Assembly: GCA_030592625.1 (NCBI GenBank)
Contig: JAUVIY010000027.1
Coordinates: 1 to 15,626, forward strand
Reading direction: 5' to 3'
From: Spirochaeta sp.
GTDB taxonomy: Bacteria > Spirochaetota > Spirochaetia > DSM-2461
Length of the DNA stretch: 15,626 bases
Notes under the pieces: generated by a model
Database searches by the model: none
The model's input: only the letters and a program-made list of their open reading frames with translations
Told to the model about the DNA's origin: nothing
Shown: positions 1 through 6,678 of the stretch, in pieces
Numbering within the stretch: the first letter of the stretch is position 1
Layout of the letters: the number at the start of each line of letters is the position of its first letter
Made by a program: the position numbers and the translations under genes

Positions 1-302
1 ATGGCCCATTCCACAACGGACGCATTGAACCCCGGACTCACCAGATAGCCGGCGCCGGCATCCACGGCGGCTTTAGCCTGATCCAGGTTCCGCACCGTAC
101 CGGCACCCACCAGAACATCACCCCGATCGGCCATGGTCCTGATGGTCTGCGCCGCACTTGCGGTACGAAAGGTGACTTCCGCCACCGGCAGTCCGCCCTC
201 CACCAGGGCTCCTGCCAGATCGTCAGCCTTTCCGGCATCTTCAAGAGCGATGACGGGAATCACTTTCAACTCCGCAACTCTATCCAGAAACTTCTCAAAC
301 AT
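1..302 (-). CDS. eda: KDPG/KHG aldolase, N-terminal part (runs off window)
   Basis: The product is a class I aldolase that splits 2-keto-3-deoxy-6-phosphogluconate into pyruvate and glyceraldehyde 3-phosphate, the last step of the Entner-Doudoroff and uronate routes. The first 100 residues are visible. They include VIPVIALED near residue 13, the EVTFRT strand with the probable catalytic Glu42, GAGTV at 67-71 and the phosphate-binding SPGFNAS from residue 89. The Schiff-base lysine would lie beyond the window edge. The ATG at 302 has a GGGGAG ribosome site six bases upstream and begins only 11 bases after the kdgK stop, so the two genes form an operon and supply consecutive enzymes. The family assignment is firm; substrate range (KDPG versus KHG) cannot be told from this part. 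Confidence 0.93.
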   Translation of the reverse strand, partial: MFEKFLDRVAELKVIPVIALEDAGKADDLAGALVEGGLPVAEVTFRTASAAQTIRTMADRGDVLVGAGTVRNLDQAKAAVDAGAGYLVSPGFNASVVEWA

Positions 303-313
303 ATTCAACTCCC

Positions 314-1411
314 CTACCGATCCACTCGGGCACTCCCTCCGGCAACCAGTTTCTCCACCTCAGCCAGGGACGCCATCGTCGTGTCACCCGGAGTTGTCAT
401 GGCAAGGGCCCCATGGGCCGCACCGTATTCAACTGCGGCGGCAGCACCTTTATCGGCCAGGAATCCGTATATCAATCCCGAGGCAAAACTGTCCCCGCCG
501 CCGACACGATCGAATATTTCCAGGTTGTTCCGCTGAGCCGCCTTGTGGAACTCGCCGTCATACCAGAGCACCGCACTCCAGTGATTCACCGTGGCGCTTA
601 CCACATCCCGAAGAGTCGTGGCCACGGCCTTGAAATTCGGATAGTCGGTGACGGCCTGTTCAATCATGGCCTTGAAACTTTCCAGCTTGATACCGGTGAT
701 AGTATCGTCCAGTCCTTCCACTTCGAAGCCGAGACAGGCGGTGAAGTCCTCTTCATTACCAATCATCACATCCACCAGGGGGGCGATTTTCCTGTTGACC
801 TCTCGGGCCTTCTCATGCCCGCCGATGGCTTTCCAGAGGGAGGGGCGGTAATTCAGATCGTAACTCACGATCGTGCCGTACTTCTTCGCTGCAGTCATGG
901 CTTCTATAACCGTTTCAGCGGTGGTTTCCGACAGGGCGGCGAAGATGCCCCCGGTGTGAAACCAGCGTACCCCTTCCTTCCCGAAGATAGCATCCCAGTC
1001 CACCTCACCGGGTTTAAGTTCAGAAGCGGCGGTATGAGCCCGGTCGGAGACACCTTTGGCACCACGTATGCCGAAACCCCGCTCGGTGAAGTTCAGCCCC
1101 TGCCTTGATAGGCGGCCGATGCCGTCGTAGGGCCGCCAGATGAGATGGGATAGATCCACTCCGCCCTGAAGCATAAGATCTTCCAGCAGGTGCCCGACAT
1201 CATTATCCGGCGCTGCGGTTACCACTGTAGCTCTCCGACCGAAACAGCGGCGCAATCCCCGGGCGACATTGTATTCACCGCCGCCTTCCCAGACCTTGAA
1301 TTCCCGGGTGTTACGGATTCGTCCGTCACCGGGATCGAGACGGAGCATCACTTCTCCGAGGGACAGGATGTCCCAGCGGCATTCTTCGGTTTTCCTGAGG
1401 TTCAATGACAT
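314..1411 (-). CDS. kdgK: 2-keto-3-deoxygluconate kinase (PfkB family)
   Basis: This cytosolic sugar kinase phosphorylates 2-keto-3-deoxygluconate (KDG) with ATP to KDPG, the substrate of the aldolase encoded just downstream. The 365-residue protein shows the PfkB/ribokinase fold signatures: GGGEYNVARGL at 43-53 (substrate side), SYDLNYRPSLW at 183-193, which is typical of KDG kinases, and the C-terminal signature DRVGGGDSFASG at 301-312 with probable catalytic base Asp307. The length is slightly above the usual 310-345, mostly from an N-terminal extension of about 12 residues. The ATG has an AAGGG ribosome site about eight bases upstream. The gene has its own promoter and a palindromic operator candidate, so expression is probably repressed until KDG-type inducers appear. 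Another PfkB sugar kinase is possible, but the eda neighbour strongly favours KdgK. Confidence 0.93.
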   Translation of the reverse strand: MSLNLRKTEECRWDILSLGEVMLRLDPGDGRIRNTREFKVWEGGGEYNVARGLRRCFGRRATVVTAAPDNDVGHLLEDLMLQGGVDLSHLIWRPYDGIGRLSRQGLNFTERGFGIRGAKGVSDRAHTAASELKPGEVDWDAIFGKEGVRWFHTGGIFAALSETTAETVIEAMTAAKKYGTIVSYDLNYRPSLWKAIGGHEKAREVNRKIAPLVDVMIGNEEDFTACLGFEVEGLDDTITGIKLESFKAMIEQAVTDYPNFKAVATTLRDVVSATVNHWSAVLWYDGEFHKAAQRNNLEIFDRVGGGDSFASGLIYGFLADKGAAAAVEYGAAHGALAMTTPGDTTMASLAEVEKLVAGGSARVDR

Positions 1412-1426
1412 TTCAAAACCCTTTTC

Positions 1427-1443
1427 GTTTCATATTGCGGAAC
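1427..1443. promoter_or_regulatory. candidate IclR-family operator upstream of kdgK
   Basis: The 17-base element reads GTTTCATATTGCGGAAC on the plus strand. It matches an element in front of the iclR gene (6639-6655) at 14 of 17 positions. Taken together and read on both strands, the copies fit the palindromic consensus GTTYCRYAWTRYGRAAC. It lies between the predicted kdgK transcription start and the ribosome binding site, a place where a bound protein would block transcription. Identification as the binding site of the IclR protein in this window is inference. Confidence 0.6.
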
Positions 1444-1451
1444 AGCGTCTC

Positions 1452-1480
1452 ATAATAGCAGAAATCAGAAGGGGCGTCCA
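1452..1480 (-). promoter_or_regulatory. predicted sigma-70 promoter of kdgK-eda
   Basis: On the minus strand a -35-like TGGACG (1475-1480) and a -10 TATTAT (1452-1457) are 17 bases apart. The expected start is near 1445, immediately before the palindromic operator. The promoter begins right after the stop codon of the upstream MDR gene, so kdgK-eda is likely its own transcription unit rather than the tail of the preceding block. Confidence 0.55.
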
Positions 1481-1483
1481 GAA

Positions 1484-2458
1484 TCACCGTACTGTAGTTA
1501 TAACGACTTTTCCCCGGGCGTGCCCTTCTTCAAGATACCGGAGAGCTTCAGCAGCCTCACCTAACGGGTAACGTCTGTCTATAACAGGAACGACCTTACC
1601 GGTTTCAAGAAGCCCTTTAATATAAGCCAAATCCTTTTTATTTGGTTTCGCCATCAGGCTGCCCATTTTCTTGCTCCCGATCATTGATATCCATGGTCCC
1701 AGGAGCATAGATTGGAATATCTGAACCATGGAACCTCCGGTCATGACATAAATCCCCCGGGGACTCAATGCACGCTTATAATCTGAAATCGAATGATATC
1801 CGTTAGCAGCAAGAATCAGGTCATAACACTGCCCGTTTTGAGTGAAATCTTCTTGAGCGTAATCAATTACCTGGTCTGCACCATTCGAGCGTGCCGTGTC
1901 CAAATTTCTCCGGCTGCACACAGCGGTGACTTCAGCCCCGAAGGATTTGGCAATCTGCACCGCAAATGTACCTACACCGCCGGACGCACCATTAATCAGA
2001 ACTCTTTGCCCCGAATGAATTTTTCCTTTATTACGTAGACCCTGCAGGGCGGTGACTGCCGCCATCGGTACGGCCGCCGCTTCCTCAAACGATATATTAG
2101 CCGGTTTCATCACCAATGCATCTTCACAGGCGCATACAAACTCGGCAAAACCGCCCCAACCACACCCGGAGATGTCCCCGAATACCTCATCACCTGACTG
2201 AAACTGCTTTACCTTCCTGCCAACCGCTTCAACCCGTCCCGCTATGTCAGCACCGAGAATCGTATTCTTCGGTTTTAGAAATCCAGAGTCCAGGCGGGCC
2301 AGGAACGGGTTACCTCTCAGTAGATGCCAGTCAGCTGCATTAACGGATGCCGCATGAACTTTTATCAATACTTCATTGCCCTCAGGAGCAGGTTTTTCTA
2401 CCTCTTTGAGCTGAAACACATCCGGTGATCCGTATTCTGTGTATACAATTGCTTTCAT
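1484..2458 (-). CDS. NAD(P)-dependent MDR oxidoreductase (quinone oxidoreductase-like)
   Basis: This is a 324-residue medium-chain dehydrogenase/reductase. The N-terminal GroES-like domain covers about 1-120 (GADIAGRVEAVG at 69-80, then SGDEVFG). The Rossmann domain carries the nucleotide motif NGASGGVGTFAVQIAKSFGA at 156-175, and the protein ends in GKVVITTVR. No catalytic or structural zinc cysteine pattern is visible, so it belongs with the zinc-free quinone oxidoreductase-like enzymes, which use NAD(P)H on quinones or reactive carbonyls. The true substrate is unknown. It is a clear paralogue of the gene at 3755-4822, with the same MKAIxYTEYGxPxV start. The ATG lacks a good ribosome site. 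It begins 42 bases after the DUF6326-like gene on the same strand and is probably the last gene of the sigma-headed block. Confidence 0.85.
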   Translation of the reverse strand: MKAIVYTEYGSPDVFQLKEVEKPAPEGNEVLIKVHAASVNAADWHLLRGNPFLARLDSGFLKPKNTILGADIAGRVEAVGRKVKQFQSGDEVFGDISGCGWGGFAEFVCACEDALVMKPANISFEEAAAVPMAAVTALQGLRNKGKIHSGQRVLINGASGGVGTFAVQIAKSFGAEVTAVCSRRNLDTARSNGADQVIDYAQEDFTQNGQCYDLILAANGYHSISDYKRALSPRGIYVMTGGSMVQIFQSMLLGPWISMIGSKKMGSLMAKPNKKDLAYIKGLLETGKVVPVIDRRYPLGEAAEALRYLEEGHARGKVVITTVR

Positions 2459-2500
2459 AATTTTATTATTAGGACTACCGAGGTAATTTTGAAAGAACCT

Positions 2501-2956
2501 CTAACCTTCAGAATTAGGCCACTTCCATGCATACCGGATAATCAATACAAGCCACACAATTTGCCCAATGGAATAGATATAGGAATAAGCCCATGTCCCC
2601 GGCATAAACGTCAACATGACAGCAAGACCAATATGGAAGACACTTACTGTGATGTTTATCCAGCGATTCGCTTGAGGTTTTAATGTCAAGGACAGAAGAA
2701 CCATTACACCCGGAATCGACATTAATATTGCAGATGCCCATAAGAGTATGGGAGTAATTTGAATACCTTCTACTTCTCCAGCTATTATTTGTTCTATAAT
2801 CCCCGGCTGGAATATTGCCTTAATATCCGCATATATATACAAAAACATCAAAGCTACCCATAATGCTGCAAGCTTTATCTTTACATTTATCTTCGCATCT
2901 TCTAATAATCCCTTAGTTTTTTTAGAAGTAATTATTTTTTTATTATTTATCATCAT
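2501..2956 (-). CDS. four-helix membrane protein, DUF6326-like
   Basis: This is a small integral membrane protein of 151 residues. After a basic N-terminus (about 1-28) there are four hydrophobic segments near 29-46, 66-88, 98-117 and 122-143. The ending AWKWPNSEG is cytosolic or periplasmic. The pattern LAALWVALMFLYIYADIKAIFQPG resembles the DUF6326 family, whose function is unknown; that assignment is from memory of the family. No catalytic motif is visible. Two adjacent ATGs (2956 and 2953) are possible starts behind an AAGGG ribosome site. The gene is A+T-rich, unlike the flanking housekeeping genes. Such membrane proteins commonly sit beside MDR oxidoreductases, as here. Confidence 0.72.
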   Translation of the reverse strand: MMINNKKIITSKKTKGLLEDAKINVKIKLAALWVALMFLYIYADIKAIFQPGIIEQIIAGEVEGIQITPILLWASAILMSIPGVMVLLSLTLKPQANRWINITVSVFHIGLAVMLTFMPGTWAYSYIYSIGQIVWLVLIIRYAWKWPNSEG

Positions 2957-3035
2957 TTTTTCCCTTGTTATTAAATTGTCTTGTACAGCAATCTTGTCAG
3001 GTTTTATTATGTCCCAATGTTATTGCATTTCCTTA
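2951..3035 (-). repeat. degenerate direct copy of the MDR/DUF4386 junction (copy 1)
   Basis: This stretch aligns without gaps, except for three bases at the far end, to 3769-3853 at a fixed offset of 818 bases. The central 51 bases agree at about 80 percent. The copy covers the 3' end of an MDR gene and the start codons of the following membrane-protein gene. In both places the downstream gene begins with two consecutive ATG codons. Confidence 0.7.
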
Positions 3036-3050
3036 ATTATCATTTTTTCC
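2980..3050 (-). pseudogene. 3' remnant of a third MDR oxidoreductase gene
   Basis: Read on the minus strand, the bases ending near 2997 translate as GNAITLGHNKT followed by a TGA stop. The intact MDR gene at 3755-4822 has [12 protein letters not shown] at the matching place. A stop codon lies in frame just before this segment, and nothing MDR-like can be read further upstream before the DUF4386-like stop at 3073. It therefore looks like the scar of a deleted MDR copy that once sat directly upstream of the DUF6326-like gene. It encodes no usable protein. Confidence 0.6.
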
Positions 3051-3072
3051 TTTCCTTTGGCAAAAACTGCAT

Positions 3073-3774
3073 TCAGGCAGATTCAAGAGTGTGTTTTTCC
3101 CACTGTTTGACGTTTACACCCTTAATTAAGAGCCACAAGGGAAAAAGTATTTCCCCCCACCAGGTAAACATACCAATTGTCACATCTACACTCGGGAAAA
3201 GAGAGAATAAAACGAAATCTATCAGATAGCCAAAACATCCAATCATCAACAAAACGCCCAGAAATTTGGGAATGTATCCCGACTTGAAAACTAAATAACC
3301 CATTGGGAATAGCCATAGCCCCCAAAATATAGCGGCAATATTAATTCCATATTCGTGAAAATCGAGAAATAGGGGAACCAGAGCCTGCAACTGATCTGCT
3401 GTAAATACTGGTAAACAGCCGGCACCGTTCGATAATAGTAGAACAGCGAAATTGTTAACTTCATTGAGCATCGCGATTGGGATGGCAACCAGCATGAATA
3501 TAACCATAAGCACAGCATGGTTCCTATTAACTGGTTTAAGTATCTTGTATAACAGTAGAACTATTAATATGTGGCATATCTGGATAATGAGAGCGATCAT
3601 AATGCTGAGACGAAACAGCAACTCATTAGCCATAATATTATTGACCGTTGCTATCGCATCTCCGGATACAATCAGAATGGAGGGAACGTAGATCATACCG
3701 AAGAATCCGAGTGGAGTCATCATCAGATATATTAACCCTGCTATTTTTGCAGTCCTATTTATTGAATCCATCAT
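3073..3774 (-). CDS. polytopic membrane protein, DUF4386-like
   Basis: This is a 233-residue integral membrane protein with six or seven hydrophobic helices: roughly 10-33, 50-78, 86-105, 138-158, 168-190 and 198-218. The N-terminal pattern [21 protein letters not shown], the polar DFHEYG around 140 and the closing [17 protein letters not shown] are typical of DUF4386 proteins, a family without known function. The first 20 bases overlap the end of the upstream MDR gene in another frame, so the two are translationally coupled. Start choice between two adjacent ATGs (3774 and 3771) is open; an AGAGG ribosome site suits the second better. It is A+T-rich like its neighbours. Confidence 0.8.
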   Translation of the reverse strand: MMDSINRTAKIAGLIYLMMTPLGFFGMIYVPSILIVSGDAIATVNNIMANELLFRLSIMIALIIQICHILIVLLLYKILKPVNRNHAVLMVIFMLVAIPIAMLNEVNNFAVLLLSNGAGCLPVFTADQLQALVPLFLDFHEYGINIAAIFWGLWLFPMGYLVFKSGYIPKFLGVLLMIGCFGYLIDFVLFSLFPSVDVTIGMFTWWGEILFPLWLLIKGVNVKQWEKHTLESA

Positions 3775-4822
3775 TTTCCTCTTTTTCTTCTAATTGTCCT
3801 GTAATGTTACTTTGTCTGATTTTATTATGTTCCAATGTTATTACTACATTCCCCTTTTTGTACCCTTTTTCAACATACCTGTGAGCCTCGGCAGTTTGTT
3901 CCAGCGGATAGCATCGATCTATGATCGATTTTATCTTTCCCGCCTCAACAAGCTCCTTGAGGAAAATCAGATCTTCAGACTTTTCGCTTGCCCACGCACA
4001 AATTACTTTCTTGCTTCCAATGACCGAAGTCCCTAACATTTGAAAAAGTTTTTTCATCTTAAAACTGGCTAGAAGATACCGTCCGTTGTGCGTTAACGAG
4101 CCTTTACAACACGAGAATGAACTCCTGCCTAATATATCAAAAATGAGATTATATTTCTCACCGTTCCTGGTAAAATCCTCCTTGGTATAATCGATTACCT
4201 TATCAGCTCCCAGCGATTTCACCAATTCCAATCTCGGGGTACTGCATACCCCGGTAACTTCTGCTCCATAATACCTGGCAAGCTGCACCGCGAGTGAACC
4301 TATCCCTCCGGAAGCTCCATTGATAAGGATCTTTTGTCCGCTCTGAACATTGACCTTTCTAAGGAGGCTTAACGCCATTATTCCCCCGTAAGGAACGGCT
4401 GAAGCTTCCTCATAGGTCATATTGGCCGGTTTGATAGCCACCATCCCATCCTCAGGCATACATAAATACTCAGCATAGGCACCCATGCTCATCCCGCGAT
4501 ATGCAAAAACTCGGTCACCTTTCTTAAATAATTTTACATCTTTACCTACTGCTTCAATTTCCCCGGCAAACTCACTTCCCAGTATTTTTTTTCTTGGCTT
4601 TCTGAACCCGAACATTATTCGTGCGGGAAGCAAGAGAGGCATAGGCATATTAAACTCGCCGGGAGAAACATTGCTGAATTTTCGAGCTGTAATATCCCCG
4701 TAATTTACTGACGTCGCATATACCCTTATCAGTATTTCATTGTCCCTCGGTGCAGGCTTTTCCACCTCTTTGAATTGAAGAACCTCCGGTGGCCCGTATT
4801 CTGTGTATTTAATCGCTTTCAT
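3755..4822 (-). CDS. NAD(P)-dependent MDR oxidoreductase with C-terminal tail
   Basis: This is a 355-residue medium-chain dehydrogenase/reductase of the zinc-free quinone oxidoreductase type. The GroES-like part has SVNYGD at 38-43 and [15 protein letters not shown] at 82-96. The dinucleotide motif [20 protein letters not shown] is at 168-187 and [15 protein letters not shown] at 203-217. The family usually ends at the VVITL strand, here 326-330. This protein continues for 25 more charged residues into the start of the DUF4386-like gene. A TAATG overlap couples it to the upstream small membrane protein, so it belongs to the sigma-factor operon. The substrate is unknown; reduction of quinones or stress-derived carbonyls is an inference from the family. 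Confidence 0.85.
   Translation of the reverse strand: MKAIKYTEYGPPEVLQFKEVEKPAPRDNEILIRVYATSVNYGDITARKFSNVSPGEFNMPMPLLLPARIMFGFRKPRKKILGSEFAGEIEAVGKDVKLFKKGDRVFAYRGMSMGAYAEYLCMPEDGMVAIKPANMTYEEASAVPYGGIMALSLLRKVNVQSGQKILINGASGGIGSLAVQLARYYGAEVTGVCSTPRLELVKSLGADKVIDYTKEDFTRNGEKYNLIFDILGRSSFSCCKGSLTHNGRYLLASFKMKKLFQMLGTSVIGSKKVICAWASEKSEDLIFLKELVEAGKIKSIIDRCYPLEQTAEAHRYVEKGYKKGNVVITLEHNKIRQSNITGQLEEKEENDGFNK
3769..3853 (-). repeat. MDR/DUF4386 junction (copy 2, intact)
   Basis: This is the partner of the degenerate copy at 2951-3035. It lies within the 3' end of the intact MDR gene and the first codons of the DUF4386-like gene. The TGA stop of the other copy corresponds to an AGA arginine codon here at 3815-3817. 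Confidence 0.7.
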
Positions 4823-5220
4823 TAACTTTCCGCCGGATCTTCCTGCATATATCTGCGCAGTTCTTTCTTTCGCCTCCGGTCACTGCGGCGGCCGCTTTTT
4901 TCAGAGCCCAGGTTTATCCCCTTGAACAGGATGGAGCTCAGGATCAGCAAACCCCAGGCCTGCCGGTAATTCAATGTCTTGAGGCCGAAAATCTCAGGCA
5001 TCAGCCAATTCCACAAGGCCATTACCACCCAGCCCACAAGGACAAGAAAGCCGATCCCCAGAATGGCAAAACCAATACCAATCAGGATTTTCATAGGCAG
5101 ACTTCGGTCGTACCACCAGGCATCCGAATCACCGCATCTCTCCCTATCCCGATCGGAACGCTGTGACGTCCCCTCCAATTCATCCATGCCGTCTCTGCCG
5201 GCATTCTTTTCTTCTGACAT
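4822..5220 (-). CDS. small two-helix membrane protein linked to ECF sigma factor
   Basis: The 132-residue protein has a charged, soluble N-terminus (about 1-42, with [12 protein letters not shown] before the membrane). Two hydrophobic segments follow near 44-72 and 86-102, joined by [15 protein letters not shown], and the tail is very basic ([14 protein letters not shown] at 110-123). I recognise the WNWLMPxxFGL...GLLILSxILF pattern as recurring beside ECF sigma genes, but I know of no assigned function. It starts 26 bases after the sigma gene behind a strong AGGAGG ribosome site, and its stop overlaps the next ATG by one base (TAATG). Position and topology make it a candidate membrane partner or anti-sigma-like regulator, although no classical zinc-binding anti-sigma motif is visible. 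Confidence 0.78.
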   Translation of the reverse strand: MSEEKNAGRDGMDELEGTSQRSDRDRERCGDSDAWWYDRSLPMKILIGIGFAILGIGFLVLVGWVVMALWNWLMPEIFGLKTLNYRQAWGLLILSSILFKGINLGSEKSGRRSDRRRKKELRRYMQEDPAES

Positions 5221-5246
5221 GTCTTTCCTCCTACGGAATCGTTAAC

Positions 5247-5801
5247 TTATTGATTAATCCAATGCCTCAGAGCCCTGGACAGATTACGCAAGGCATAGCG
5301 TTTGCGGGCCTTAAGAGTATCGATACTTTCACCTGTAGCTTCCGCAATTTCCCTGAAGGTGAGCCCCCCGAACACCTGGGCATCCACCACCCGACGCTGT
5401 GCTGTCGGCAGAGCGCATATGGCATCATTCAATGCATCCACCAGACGTTCCCTGACAAATCCTTCCAGGGGATCCAGACCGACACCGACGATAATCTCCC
5501 GTAAAACATCCTCGGCCACATCAGTTTCACCGGACGCGGCGCGTACCCGTTCATGCCGCCAGGCATCGATCAATCGCCGGGTAAACAGCGAATAAATCCA
5601 GGCCGGCAGGTTACGGATACCGACAATCAGGGAAAAGCGCTCCATGGTCTCGGCATATACGTCATGAATCAAATCCTCTGCTTCTTCCAGGCTGCGCCCG
5701 ACGGCACGCAGGTGTGCCATAAGCCGCGGTTTCTCGCTCTTGTAGGCGTCCTCGAGGCGTCGGTGAGAATCTCCATTGTCCGGTGGCGGATCATGTTTCA
5801 T
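5247..5801 (-). CDS. ECF-type RNA polymerase sigma factor
   Basis: The 184-residue protein is a two-domain sigma-70 family factor of extracytoplasmic-function type, which directs core RNA polymerase to a small promoter set. Region 2 spans about 18-86 (AEDLIHDVYAETMERF at 41-56, then LPAWIYSLFTRRLIDAWRHE). Region 4 spans about 122-180, with ALPTAQRRVVDAQVFGGLTF at 130-149, the helix-turn-helix EIAEATGESIDTLKARK and a basic end. The linker at 90-120 is acidic. It heads the block of membrane proteins and MDR enzymes and probably drives it. The ATG at 5801 has no Shine-Dalgarno sequence but has an ECF-like promoter right in front. The exact ECF subgroup cannot be assigned by eye. Confidence 0.93.
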   Translation of the reverse strand: MKHDPPPDNGDSHRRLEDAYKSEKPRLMAHLRAVGRSLEEAEDLIHDVYAETMERFSLIVGIRNLPAWIYSLFTRRLIDAWRHERVRAASGETDVAEDVLREIIVGVGLDPLEGFVRERLVDALNDAICALPTAQRRVVDAQVFGGLTFREIAEATGESIDTLKARKRYALRNLSRALRHWINQ

Positions 5802-5815
5802 GACGTACAGTCATA

Positions 5816-5843
5816 TAGACGGACGAAGCAAGCTTTGGGTGCA
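5816..5843 (-). promoter_or_regulatory. candidate ECF-type (self-controlled) promoter
   Basis: On the minus strand TGCACC (5838-5843) and CGTCTA (5816-5821) are 16 bases apart. CGTC-type -10 elements with 16-17 base spacers are common in ECF-dependent promoters. The site lies between the iclR stop and the sigma start codon and predicts transcription starting only about eight bases before the ATG. That the sigma factor recognises it is inference. Confidence 0.45.
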
Positions 5844-5851
5844 TTTATTTT

Positions 5852-6607
5852 TCAGTCCGGGATGTAACCCAGCTTTTTCGAGATTTCTCCAGCACTGACG
5901 GCCACAGTTCGTCCGGATTTTTCTATCTCTTCCCCGCTTCTGAGAGACCTCCAGACGGCACTGATGGCGGCCACGATCCGACCCCGGTAATCCCGAATGG
6001 GAGCGCCGACACAGTTCACACCTTCTTCATGTTCCTCAAGATCGGAAGACCATCCTCTGATCCTGCATAACTCGATATCAGCAAGGATGTCATCAACTCT
6101 GGTTCTCGTCCTGGTCGTCTTATTAACCGGGGGATGACGAATGAGAATATCCCGTATCTGATTTGGTGTATGATCAATCAACAGGGACTTTCCCAATGAT
6201 GTGCAGTGAACCGGAACATGACGGCCAATGATGTCAAAGCGCCGGAATCCGTCATAGCGCTCTACTTTGTTCAGGTAAACCACTTCATCATCCCGAAGGG
6301 TTGCCATATACACCGTAACGCCTATTTTGTCCGAGAGGCGACGCATTTCGGGCTCAGTCACTGTTTTCAGGTCCAGTTGATTCAGGTATGGAGCCGCCAG
6401 AGCGATGAAAGCCACCCCGATACGGTAGCGGCTGGAATCCTCGTCCTGTTCGATATAGCCCCGGTCTTTGAGAGACCCGAGAAGCCTGTGAACAGTGCTC
6501 TTGTGAAGCCCGATTTTAATCGATACATCCGAGAGACCCAATCCTTCAGGAAAATGTGCGAGAAGTTCCAGCAAATCGAATGTCCGGTCAAGCGCCTGTA
6601 CGCTCAT
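5852..6607 (-). CDS. IclR-family transcriptional regulator, probably KDG regulator
   Basis: The 251-residue protein has the standard IclR layout. A winged helix-turn-helix covers about 1-62 (ALDRTFDLLELLAHFPEGLG, then the recognition helix in HKSTVHRLLGSLKDRGYIEQ). An effector-binding domain covers about 75-245 (VPVHCTSLGKSLL, EEHEEGVNCVGAPIRDYRG, AAISAVW). This domain binds small metabolites, often sugar acids or aromatic acids. The shared palindrome at its own promoter and at kdgK suggests it represses both itself and kdgK-eda, as KdgR-type IclR proteins do. The ATG has no ribosome site. The gene is 71 bases downstream of the cupin gene with promoters of its own. The KdgR role is inferred from the operator pair, not from residues. 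Confidence 0.92.
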   Translation of the reverse strand: MSVQALDRTFDLLELLAHFPEGLGLSDVSIKIGLHKSTVHRLLGSLKDRGYIEQDEDSSRYRIGVAFIALAAPYLNQLDLKTVTEPEMRRLSDKIGVTVYMATLRDDEVVYLNKVERYDGFRRFDIIGRHVPVHCTSLGKSLLIDHTPNQIRDILIRHPPVNKTTRTRTRVDDILADIELCRIRGWSSDLEEHEEGVNCVGAPIRDYRGRIVAAISAVWRSLRSGEEIEKSGRTVAVSAGEISKKLGYIPD

Positions 6608-6618
6608 AATTCAAAACT

Positions 6619-6671
6619 CATATACCTGAGACTAATCCGTTTCACAATACGGAACAAGCGAATGTTGGCAA
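6619..6671 (-). promoter_or_regulatory. iclR promoter region with two candidate promoters
   Basis: Two sigma-70-like arrangements are visible on the minus strand. The first has TTGCCA (6666-6671) and TATTGT (6644-6649) with a 16-base spacer. The second has TTGTGA (6642-6647) and TATATG (6619-6624) with a 17-base spacer. The palindromic operator at 6639-6655 covers the -10 of the first and the -35 of the second, so a bound regulator would shut off either. Which one is used cannot be told from sequence. Confidence 0.45.
6639..6655. promoter_or_regulatory. candidate IclR-family operator upstream of iclR
   Basis: The 17-base element reads GTTTCACAATACGGAAC on the plus strand. It differs at only three positions from the kdgK element at 1427-1443 and has the same imperfect dyad. 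Its location over the iclR promoter suggests autoregulation. Confidence 0.6.
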
Positions 6672-6678
6672 TCCCGGT

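Noticed and set aside
413..1108. Long plus-strand open frame opposite kdgK
   Set aside because: It is the antisense shadow of a clear PfkB kinase and its translation resembles no family.
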